Shown piece by piece: positions 39,986-49,902 of a stretch of 64,000 bases of DNA (positions are counted from its first letter, which is position 1; the number at the start of each line of letters is the position of its first letter). Source of the stretch: Motacilla alba alba. Lineage: Eukaryota > Chordata > Aves > Passeriformes > Motacillidae. The translations under genes were made by a program, and so were the position numbers. Under the pieces are notes generated by a model, which saw only the letters and a list, made by a program, of their open reading frames with translations, made no database searches and was not told the DNA's origin. The stretch spans positions 50,979,652 to 51,043,651 of the forward strand of contig NC_052017.1 of assembly GCF_015832195.1 (NCBI RefSeq), in the 5' to 3' direction.

Positions 39986-40844
39986 TGTCAGGTTTGTGTG
40001 CCCGGGTGCTGGTGGAGTGCACGGGTGTTCATGAGCAGAGGCACAGCTGAGCCCCTCAGCCCAGGCAGGGAGGCGTGAGGGGAAAAGGGGGACAAAATGG
40101 CCATGTCAGCACCAAGGGGAGAGCAGAAGGAGGGGCTTCAGCCTCAGATTTCCCTGGAGAACCCTGGGCAAAGCAGGTGGATCTCTCCCGAGGGAACTGC
40201 AGCCTGTGCAGAGGAGCCCATGCTGGAGCAGGTATCCACCCATGGAGCACCATGGTGGAGCAAATGTCCATACTGCAGGCAGTGGAGGGCCCTGTGCCAT
40301 ACTGCGGGGTGGATGTGCCCTGAGGGAAGCTGCAGGCTGTGAAAACAAGCCCACACAGGAACAGGCTCCTGTAGGAGCCACAGGATGTAGGGGAGCCACG
40401 GTGGAAGAGTTTGTTCCTGAAGGGCTGGATTCTGTGGAGACAACCCCAAACTGTAGCAGAACATGATAAGAAAGGAACAGCAGAGAGGAGCTGGTATGAA
40501 CTGATCACAACGCAATCCCCTCTTTCCCTGTGCACTCAGTGGAATGGTGAGATAGAGGAGTAATGAATGAAGGTGTGAAGCTGGGCCTGTAAAAAAGATG
40601 GGTGATAGAAAGGTGGGTTTAGCTTTGTCTTTTTTTTTCTCTCTAATTTGATTTTTAATTGGCAATAAATTATATTAATTTTCCCCAAGTCAAGTCTTTT
40701 TTCCCTGTGGTGGTAATTGATAATTAACAATTTCCCTGTCCTTGTCCTGACCCATGAGCTTTCTCATCTCATTTTCTCCCCCTGTCCTGTTGAGGAGAGA
40801 GGCTGGGTGAATGCCTGGCAGCCAGCTGAGATTAACCCACCACA
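39986..40844 (+). mobile_element. Avian endogenous retrovirus LTR (probable solo LTR, sense)
   Basis: An 859-bp GC-rich block starts TGTCAGGTTTGTGTGCCCGG and ends AACCCACCACA, so it has TG...CA ends. Both ends, the degenerate subrepeats at about 40180-40450 (GAGCCCATGCTGGAGCAGG-like units), the AATAAA at 40664-40669 and the following TTTTCCCCAAGTCAAGTC and ACCCATGAGCTTTCTCAT blocks all resemble a widespread avian ERV LTR family recalled from other bird genomes. I suspect an ERVL-like class but do not assign it. No primer-binding site follows the 3' end, no gag or pol reading frame adjoins it, and no second LTR is seen, so a solo LTR is the simplest reading. The 5 bp on either side (TAAGC and GAACT) do not match, so no target-site duplication is visible. 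Antisense open frames of 97-239 codons overlap it and appear to be chance ORFs. Confidence 0.82.
40664..40669 (+). promoter_or_regulatory. LTR polyadenylation signal AATAAA
   Basis: AATAAA lies within GGCAATAAATTATATTAATTTTCCCC inside the LTR, on the same strand as TPK1. The position fits the R-region poly(A) signal of this LTR type. In sense orientation within an intron it could cause premature polyadenylation if used. Usage cannot be judged from sequence. Confidence 0.7.
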
Positions 40845-41410
40845 GAACTGTAGAGGAAATCAAAGGGAAGTTGTCAGGGCTCATGGAGATGTGCAAAAGT
40901 GCACACACTCTCACTGATACAGGATGAAAATCATATTTGTGGCCAGCAGGCAAAACTTCTAGTGTCTGATCCATCAGGTCCTGAGTAGCCAGGGACCTTC
41001 CTGTACAAGACTCTGCCAAGCAGGCTGCAGCAGGAGCCACTGCCCAGGGCAAGGCTCCCTGGTGTGGATCATGATCTGTATCCACTGAGGGAAGAATAGA
41101 GGCTTTGAAGAGAGACTCTTTGCAACAAAGAGCCTCTTCCCTGTGCTGTGTCCTTCCCACCTGCTGATGCTGCAGGAGTGGGTTAACCTCCAGCATGGGC
41201 TGTGGGCTGGCTCTTGTTGAGGGGTGTGGGATCCACACAGGATAAGGCATCAGCACAGGGGGTAGGGGCCCTGCTGGCTCAGAAGCAGTGGGTTGTGCTT
41301 GTGTTGTCCTACTGATCTTGTGGCAACATGGAATTGTATTGGAGGGACGGGGAGGAAGGCTACTATGGTAAAGACTGAGAGCCAGAGTTAAGAGAAATGT
41401 GGGATGCAAA
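40845..41410. other. Unclassified GC-rich flank of the LTR
   Basis: About 565 bp directly 3' of the LTR are clearly more GC-rich than the surrounding intron and contain CTGCAG, CAGCAGG and GGGG clusters. Beyond 41410 the sequence returns to AT-rich intron. It has no retroviral primer-binding site or recognisable gag/pol motif. Most of a 239-codon minus-strand open frame (40690-41409) lies here, but its translation shows no family I know. It could be an internal ERV remnant, a second older insertion, or unique sequence. Confidence 0.5.
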
Positions 41411-42603
41411 GCTCACAATGAACAGATTCTCTTGAAGAAGATTTTTTTTTTCCTTCCTTGAATTGTTCATTGATGAGAGTTTGTAGTTATTTTCTTATTT
41501 TAACTCCTGGAAGCAGGGTTCAGAATGACTAAAACCACAGCATGTGCCAAACACAGCTTTTGGCCCTGGAATTAAGTAGCTATTAGATCATTGAAGATAT
41601 TTGCTAGACCATTTTAGTATAATCTTTCGAGGGCCTTTTGCATTGCTCCTAATACAAATCCAGGACTTCCTTTCTTCAGGTTATGACAGTTTAGTTTTTG
41701 ATTTCACATTTCCATGGTGGTGATACCACTGTGCACACTGTGGATTACAGTGGTTCACTTATGGGAAGAGAAAGGTTAGCTTGTGAATGTTTTTTCATGC
41801 TGTTTTAAAAGATGATATGATTTTATGATTTTTCAGAAGACAAATGATTGATAGTACTGGAATCCTTGTTCATTCACAAAATAAGTGTGTCTGGATCAAA
41901 ACCAGCACACATTTTTCTCCAAAGCATCAGTAAACAGATTGCTTGAAGAGCTGTAGTGCTTTTACCTGTGCAGCACAGCATGGTAACAGTCAGGAGTACA
42001 GACAAACCTTCACCCAGAAAATCTTAGGCGACAATGAATTCCACTGACCCTGATCTCGCATGCAGAAAGAATTGTAGAGCTTTGCTCCAGTTGACCAGCA
42101 GTAGCAGAGCAGGAGTTGTTGCTGTCCCCTCTCTACCTCAGGCACAGTGGGCATTGTTTGACCAAAGTCATACACAAATATTCAGCACAAAAGCAGGAAG
42201 TCAAATTCAGATTGCTTGGAATCCAGCAGTTCACAAGGATTTTGTTGATTAGGTTTCTTCAAGTAATAAAGAATTAAGTCAATGGTTATGAAATTCATTT
42301 TCCACAAAACTAATGCTGGTTTATGTTATACAGGCTCTCAGACATTCCATTTACCTGCAAAAGAGGGCAAAGCCGAGGCTTCATTTCTTTGAAATGAAAT
42401 AGTTACTCAACCAGAGTTGTAAACACAAATCAATAGTAAAACCAACCTTAAAATATTTCCAGCAACTCAAGTCTGGTTCTGGATTTTAAGATTATCTTTC
42501 TCATTTCCATCTTACCATCATACATGTTTCTTGCTTTAAGCAGACAAATGCAATCTGTTTGCATACTTATTGTCATTACCAGAGAGAATTAACCTCTTAT
42601 TTG

Positions 42604-42619
42604 AAAAAAAAAAAAAAAA
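42604..42619. repeat. Poly-A run (16 bases)
   Basis: A short homopolymer within intron sequence. No retroposon body was recognised beside it. Confidence 0.9.
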
Positions 42620-42974
42620 GCATTGCCAATAGAGAAAGCACTTGGGTGAAACGGTAAGAAAATGATGGAAAAAAGCAAGAAATGCTTTGTGAGGGAGCTG
42701 GAACAATATAATATATAGATTAGTGGAGTCAGTGAGGTGAGGATGAAGCTGATTGAAGGTTATCATCTCAGGTACACAGACAGGATGGTAGCCTTTGTCT
42801 GAGAGCTTTTGTTCCCAGAAAGAGTCACATAGCTGAAGCAACAAGAAAATTCTGGCTAAAGTAAAGAGGATTCTACCTGAGCAAAGCTCAGATGCTGCTG
42901 TGTGGTTCAGCATCTCATTTCTATCGAAATGAATGTCATACCTTTTATGTAAAACACTGAGCTAGGGAGCTAGT

Positions 42975-43000
42975 ATATTGTCCACTCAAGTGGACAATAT
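42975..43000. repeat. Perfect inverted repeat, 12-bp arms, 2-bp spacer
   Basis: ATATTGTCCACT (42975-42986) is separated by CA from its exact reverse complement AGTGGACAATAT (42989-43000). The symmetry stops at the next outward pair. No coding sequence or known element adjoins it. Confidence 0.95.
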
Positions 43001-43382
43001 CTTGCTACATATTTAACATTGGATTGTGGGATTTTAGTAGTCCATGAAATTTACATTGCAATTTTGGGGATGATATAAAAAATTACTTATCTGGCCAGTA
43101 CTAGAGCTCTGGCACAGCTATGGGCAAATGAGTTAAAATCTACTCTGGCCCATTTGTTGTCAAGGGAAGTGCTTGGTGTGTTTTAAAGTCTTTGGTACTG
43201 AAGCTGATGAAAAGACCAGAAAATAATTTAAACCACATCCTGAGCTGACAAATAGCCTTATGAAGAATAAAATGCTTTTCTTGTAAACTGGCCAAAATTG
43301 ATGAAGTGACAAAGCAATAAAACAATAATAAATGTAACATTCACACTACTAATTAATTGTTTGTTTTTCAACACAAGATACT

Positions 43383-43411
43383 TATATATATGTGTGTGTA
43401 TATATATATAT
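43383..43411. repeat. (TA)n-(GT)n-(TA)n microsatellite
   Basis: TATATATA, then TGTGTGTG, then TATATATATATATA: an alternating purine-pyrimidine tract. Confidence 0.93.
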
Positions 43412-46400
43412 CACCATATAATAAACTTCTAACATGCTATGCATATTGCTACAATAATTTTGTTGTCTGTGTCATGTTGCTTTAAAAATTAAATTAAAGG
43501 AATCATCTTATGAGTTCTAGAAAATTAAGAAAGGCTGTGGAGATGAAAGGATTTCAGGGAAGTGAGAAGATGCTAAAAACCCACTATGTTCCAATCAGAT
43601 ATCTAAACTGTTGGATATTAGCAATGGGTGGTCTCCATGATCTCAGAGGAGGGGGAGTTTTAGTCGTGACTAAAGTCATGACTAAGTCATCAAGGTCTTG
43701 ATTGCTCATTTTGTTTTAGGGGAGATCTTTGCAGTTTGTTCAGTGTTGCTGGTAGTTGTTAGTAAATTTGTTTCCTTTCATCTACCCACCTCCCTGAGAC
43801 TGAAGCATTTTTGTTTGCAAGTTGTCTGGCTAAAAGTGAACTCATGGGGAAGAAAGTAGTTTGAGTTGTCTGTCCTCTCCCTGGGGAGAGGATTTCTTAT
43901 CAGAGATAATGAGCATAGTTTTGAAAAGAGTATGCATCATTTGCTGTCAGTTTGAGCGTTGGACTTCACTCTTAAAAGTCATGGTGATGCTGACATTGCA
44001 AAGCTAGACACTGCTCTCTTTTCACCCATTCCAGGCAGTTCCCAGCTTCCTGTGTCCTTAAATGCATGTTCCTCAGTCATAAAGTGAAAATCATTTTTTG
44101 TATTTAACCCATTGATACCAGAAAGAGGAATGTCAGCTGGGCCAGCTTTCACATTGTTTAATTTAGCAAGCCTGCAAAGAGTTTACAGCAGGTTGTCCAT
44201 TTCATAGTCTCATTTCATAGTGAGAGTAGAAGGAGGAACCTGAGCAACTTCATTCTGATGTGGTGAGAGCCTCAGTTCCTCTTGGTTACTGCACCCTCTA
44301 AATTACAAGTTTGCAGGAGAACAAAAAAATGCGTCCCTGAATTGCTAGCACAAAGTTTTACTCTCTGCTTTCCTTCCCCTTTTAACTGCCCTGCTCTTTG
44401 ATAGTGACTTCTAAAACTTTCTCAAGATATGCTAACATATGGATGTATCTTTTAAAGATGACTGGATCCTATCCTTAGATCTTCAACTACTTCTAAGTTA
44501 AAGCTTGATAGCCTTTAAAAACACTGTGCATTTAATTCAGGCTATAGATAGCCCAAGAGAATGTGCCTGCAATGATATAAGCTGTTCTCTGTAGTTATTT
44601 ATGATTTTATGTCCTTTTTTTCAGGAAATGAATGGCACAGTGTGAAAACAAATTGTGTAAGGGGACTGGTGATGGGACATTTAAGTGAAGCATGGACATT
44701 TCAGTTGAAGTACAGCGTGTTAGTCAAATGTTGCCTGCTGGGCTCATTAGCAGTAACAGGATTAATTCTGTGGCCTGTGGTACGCAGGAAATCATAGTGC
44801 AAAAATGAATGGCCTTTCTTCTCTATAGTGTGGGAATATCTAAATGTACCAGTCCTTGGGTATTCTCTTTGTGTTAGATGCTAGAATGACACGGAGTTGT
44901 GTACATGCTTTCATGTACATCCATTTTCTTAAGTTCTTGGCAGTGTGACAAGAGCAGTGATTACAGGGAAGGAACTGATTGTTTTGTTAGTTTGTGATTT
45001 TTGTGTTGTGTGTTTTAGGTGGTTTTTCATTTTTTAACAGAGGTGATAGCTTTAGAATGAAAAGGTTCTTGAGGTTTTGGCTGCGCTTAGCCTTTTGGGG
45101 TTTTTTTTCAATAAACAAAGTGTGAATGCTTAGCCCTTCAAATAAAGGCTCTAAAAGTACTACGATGTCTGAATGCCTGTCTCTTCTGCCAAGATTATCC
45201 AGTGAAAGGTGGTACTGTAAACTGTCATAGAAGTGCAGAATTTTAGCTTTTCTCTCTGTCTGTTCCTCTCATACTCCAGCTGGGTTTGTTTGCATACCTG
45301 CCACATGCTTGTTCTTAATTTTCACAATCCATGCAAACCCTAAATAATAGATACATTCCCTTTTCAGATATCTTTATTATCCTTCTCCCAACACAACTCA
45401 ACCCCATACCTCTTGTTTGTGAATGCCTTTTCAACATGCCTCCACTCCATGTAATGTTGGTTTTATTTTCTTCCTTTTTGGTAACCAATCCACAAGACTG
45501 CACTGTTTCAACTGAATAAGGAGTAGGACTTTGAGCAGGATTCTGTATTACTTGAAAATATAAGAAGTGGGGTTTTTGCTCCGTTTTTTCTTCAACTTGC
45601 AGTTCTCTGGCCGTCTCTGCCACAGAACTCTGCGGTTCTGTGCACTTCATAACTTGAGCTGGGTCCTGTACTTCATGGGAAGCACAAGTGTGGTAATAAT
45701 AAAGAAGGGTTTAGAGAGGAAAGAAGGCACTTCTAGAATGTTATTGCATCATTTCAATTCCAAGTCAAAGGAACTCTATATTTCCTTCATTCCTACCTTT
45801 TACATTGGTATGAATCATCAAAGCCAAAAAAAGTGTTAATGTATGGTGAGGTATATATACATCAAGAAACTATAAAGTAGTTGCTTGGTTTCTTGAGGAC
45901 TCATCTAGGCTAATATTTGAGCTTCATTCCTATTGCTTAGAAGAAAAACAATATACATGTGGATGCTGATCCTTTGTCAAGCCACCTTAAGTTTACTGTG
46001 GTTCCAGTTTAGTAAATCTGATTTTCTCCATGACCTCTCTTGGGGAAGGAGAGGAGCATTTTAGTGCTGGCTGTCTGGTAGGGAACTGATGGGTGTTGGT
46101 GGGTCATATTAGTAGTATTATTTTCAGAGAATCAATCCACCCTTTTAACTCACAGTCATCACCAGTCAAACAAAAGCAGTTTGTTTCTAAAGTGGAATCA
46201 ATAAAAGGGAAAATATATTATGGTGTTATATCTTAGATGGAAACACATGCTTTTTACCTTTTGCTATTTTGTCTTCTGTTTAAGGGTAGGTTTTCTTACC
46301 ATCCCTATTCTCTTGGTTGTACATTTGGTCTGTGTAATCCATATTCTGCCCAGAAAATACATGCTGTCAGCAGTACAAGGATAGGTGTTTTTGTTGCAGG

Positions 46401-47520
46401 GTTTGCTGCTAGTGTAATGTGTTGTATTGATCCACTCTGGTCTCTGAAGAATTTTCCAGGTGGTGATGAGAAAGATGGTATATCTCCTCAAGACCTTAAT
46501 TTTCATGCAAAACAATATTCAACAGAATCATAAAGCCCTAGACCTGGTAATAAAAATAGAAGCTGATGCTATTAATACATCATTCCAGATACACAGAGCA
46601 CCATTATGTGGCTCTCGGGTTGAGTAAAATCTCATTTAATCACAGAAACCACAGACTTAAGCTCTGTAAAGTTGGAAACTTAACCAGATGGCCATTGTCA
46701 AAGCAGCTTCTAAAGACTTCATAGCTGAAATGTCTTAGGGCCCTAGATATGACTTAGCATTAACTTTTTAAAATACAATTACTGAACATAACTGATCTAC
46801 ATTATGGAAGTAATAATAATAATACTTTGCACTCAGTGACCTTTTATTTAAGTACCTAAAAGCTCTTAACCAAGCATTTTGAATACTACTTTTCTGCTTA
46901 TAGGAAATGAAGTGTTCAGAATCTGGAACACCTGTGTGAGAGAATTGAGCAGGAGCAGTCCAACTCCATGGCATATTGCGAGCAGTCAGATGGTGTTTTC
47001 TGTGTGACTGGGACTGGAGAGTGCTCCTGTGGCTGTCTGTCCCTGACAGCTGGGAGGTGATGTCCTAGACACTTGGGGCAGAACTTTCTATGCAGTACTA
47101 CTTCTAATCTTGAGCAGGGCCAGCCTTTGAGTGGTATTGCTTGTACATTGAAATGCTGTATGGCAGGAATGAGAATGATGCATAATGGCCTAACCTGATA
47201 TTTCCTTTATTTGCTCTGTGAACTGTGAGTATAATAATGAAGTGATGCAAAGAATGGGGGATTCTGTGGCTCAGATATGCTGCACTTACCCAAGAGTTTC
47301 CATGTGGAGTGATATATCCTAGACTCTATATATTCAGGACAGACAGGTTAGTACCTTCACAGACTTGCCTGTATTTTAGGGAGAATGGTTATGTCCTTTT
47401 AAAAAGTGCCACATGTTGGCCATGGATTTATGGTTTTAATACTCAGCTTGAAAATCACATACCGGTATTTATCGGTAATGGGAGTAAATAACTGTATTTG
47501 ACATTTGCTTTTCTATAGTC

Positions 47521-47595
47521 AGTGGGTTTTTTGGGTTGGTTTTTGTTGTTTGTTTGTTTTGGGTTTTTTGGGGGTTTTTTTTGGTTTTTTTCTCA
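47521..47595. repeat. G/T-rich low-complexity tract
   Basis: About 75 bases are built almost wholly of T runs and GG/GGG clusters, and they end about 80 bp before the exon B acceptor. The strand is pyrimidine- and G-rich, and may supply intronic G-run splicing enhancer sequence. The overlapping open frames are artefacts. Confidence 0.88.
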
Positions 47596-47677
47596 AACTG
47601 ATTTTATTGTGGATTTTCAGGGTCCAAAGATCATTCCTGAAACTTTTCTTGGTGCATCTTTTTGTTCGGTCTTTTAG

Positions 47678-47824
47678 GTCGATGTGATTGTGGCTCTTGG
47701 TGGACTTGGAGGACGCTTTGACCAAACAATGGCATCTGTGGAAACGCTTTTTCATGCAACAAATATCACTCCTTCTCCAGTGATAGTTATCCAGGAGTGC
47801 TCGCTGATTTACCTGCTTCAACCT
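47678..47824 (+). CDS. TPK1: TPK1 internal exon B (GGxGGRFDQ motif)
   Basis: This exon continues the thiamin pyrophosphokinase catalytic domain. It is 147 bp (49 codons), phase 0 at both ends, starting VDVIVALGG and ending LIYLLQP. It aligns from memory with about residues 119-167 of vertebrate TPK1. The [13 protein letters not shown] segment is the conserved Gly-rich motif of the family, with the Arg, Asp and Gln intact. The acceptor is TTTTAG after a pyrimidine-rich tract, and the donor is the consensus GTAAGT at 47825. The segment [10 protein letters not shown] keeps the Ser corresponding to human Ser160, a position reported as mutated in thiamine metabolism dysfunction syndrome 5. The residue before it is Cys, where the human protein has Glu as I recall it. 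The next exon should begin with the Gly of LQPG and carry the start of the C-terminal thiamin-binding domain. I did not find it in the window. Confidence 0.97.
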
Positions 47825-49570
47825 GTAAGTGTTGTGAAAAGTTACTTTGTAATAAAACTGACCTTCCACCCACACTGACACCATAGGTCTTGCACCATTA
47901 AATGCTTACTTTATCTCCTGTGTTCTGTAGGGTCAGAGCTGAAATATAAAATACATTGCAGGCAAGTGGACAACTAATGATGGGCTCTGAATTCCTCCTT
48001 TGGAAATTATGTTTAATTTGTTCACGATAAACTTGTTTAAAGGGGAGAAACAAGAAAACCAGAAAGTATGAAAACTGAATTGGGTAAATATAGAATATTT
48101 ATTATAAATGGGGGAAAAAATTAATCTTTTAAATTAGATTCCAGTAAGTCTAAATTTAGCATACACCCCTTTTGCATGTTGAGTAGCAATACGGATGTCT
48201 TCAATAAGAGGAACAAAGAAAAGACGTGAGAGGATGTTAGGAGGGAGCTCCTGACATCCCCATCAGGCAGAGCTCCTATGCAGTCCAAATGGCACAGTTC
48301 ATTATGATGGGAATCCATCTAGCATCAACGAGGGAATTTATTTAAGATGTGTTATTTCTGTGGTTTTTCAGATCTGTTATTGCATTTATTGATTCATAAA
48401 ACAACGCACACAAAATAATCTTGCTGATCTTCTGCTTCTGAGATTTAAATTAAAGGCAAATCTCAACATCAAACACTGTTCTCTAACAGTGATTCATTTA
48501 TTTTTTTGAAAATATGTTTTCCCTTTGGCAAGGTTTCTAAAGCTTATCTAACTTTCCCAGTTTCTCTTGGAAAGCTTGTTCTATTAAAATAAATAACATT
48601 CACAGGTAAATTTGATACAACCTTGCACCAAATCTGCTTCAGTGTAATTTGAGAAAAGCATTAATGAAGTTCTATGAGATTATAGATTTAAAGCCACAGG
48701 GGCAGGTGCTCTATTAACAATTTCAAGCACTGTGTCTCCAGGAAAAGTAGTAGGCACAGGAGCTCTTTTGCCAGTATGATGAGGAATTACTCTGATCATT
48801 AGTTGCACAACTAAATAGAGGGAGGCAGCAGAGTGAAGGGGAAAGAGAAATAAAGGATAACTGTGGTTAAAACCTAAAAGTCAGGAGTAACTTGCTTGTA
48901 ATTGATCTGTGAGTGCAGTACTTTGCTGACAACTGTAAATTTCTTTTAGGGTATTTTTAAGAACATGTTGAAGAGCTGAAATAAAGTGGACAATTTACAT
49001 TTTAACTTACAAAACTCTTGCTAAGACTGGAAAGATTTATAATTATTTTCATTCATCTTTTCCATAAGCAGCTTTAAAATGCAATGCCTAAGGTTGCTTT
49101 CATGAGTCTTCCATGAATAATTAAAGCCTTTACAACTTGAAAAAAAACAACGTGATCTGTGCCTTTAAAATAGAAATGGGAGGTTGCTAATTGTTTTGTT
49201 TTCTGGAAACTTCTTTGTTCTATTTTTAATAATGCCATACAAAAGCTTTTAATACTTTTTTGTAGATGGGCAAAGTTCCACAGGAAACTTCAGGCTATTT
49301 CTAGCATACGGAGAAAAGGGGCTGGTATAGGGGCAGGACATTTAAACAATCTTGGTGCTAACTTTGATACAAAATTGCTTTTCATTGTTGGTTTAAACTT
49401 GTCACTGTTGGCATTTTCAGTCAACTGTTGTGGATAATAACAGATAATAACATTAATCCTGCAGAGTTGATAGTTGTTTTTCTCTTAAAAAGTGAGTAGT
49501 TTATAAACTGAGAGAAACAAGGATCCTAAGTTTGGAAGTACTCTCTCGTTTTTGGTTGGTTTGTTTTTTT

Positions 49571-49597
49571 GGGAGGGGCAGGGAGTTGGGTGGGGGG
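49571..49597 (+). other. G-quadruplex motif
   Basis: Five runs of at least three G (3, 4, 3, 3 and 6 bases) occur within 27 bases, separated by loops of 1-4 bases, inside a T-rich surround. This satisfies the usual G3+N1-7 four-run rule on the strand that is transcribed as RNA. Confidence 0.85.
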
Positions 49598-49852
49598 TTT
49601 TTTTGGGTTTTTTTTGAGTTTTTTTAATGGAGTTCAGCTTGATATTTTTCTCTTCCAAACAGCTACAATCATGGCATTCTCTCTTTTCCCTCTGTTTCCT
49701 TTGTAATTTAAAATCAAGGTAGGAGGGAGTTTAACACAGTAGGAGACCCACTGACTGTTCGAAATACAAGTCTGGAAACTGTGCAATAAATGAAGCAAGG
49801 TTTTGAGATTCAAATGCTGATGCAGATTATAAAGTTGAGATCATGTTGCTTT

Positions 49853-49902
49853 TTTCTATAAATGTAGAACGGAAACATTTCTATAAATGTAGAAGAGAAA
49901 CT
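49853..49902. repeat. 25-bp tandem duplication (imperfect)
   Basis: Two adjacent 25-bp copies share the identical 17-mer TTTCTATAAATGTAGAA and then differ at a few bases (CGGAAACA versus GAGAAACT). Confidence 0.9.

Larger units (their letters stand above)
30373..47677 (+). other. TPK1: TPK1 intron between exons A and B (17.3 kb)
   Basis: The intron is bounded by the GTAAAG donor at 30373 and the TTTTAG acceptor at 47672-47677, and both flanking exons are phase 0. It contains an antisense CR1 3' end near 36.0-36.2 kb, a sense-oriented LTR at 40.0-40.8 kb with a GC-rich flank, CA/TA microsatellites at 39.5 and 43.4 kb, a perfect inverted repeat at 42.98 kb, and a G/T-rich tract just before the acceptor. 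The remaining sequence, including 30.4-36.0 kb and 43.4-47.5 kb, is ordinary AT-rich intron in which I see no further gene. Confidence 0.9.

Noticed and set aside
40056..40665. Antisense open frames of 97, 159 and 173 codons across the LTR
   Set aside because: They overlap one another in different frames in GC-rich LTR sequence, are low in complexity and match no family. LTR subrepeats explain the missing stops.
46530..46760. Possible repeat starting with an AGAATCATAAAG block resembling an inverted CR1 tail
   Set aside because: The sequence after it does not follow the CR1 order, so the resemblance is too short.
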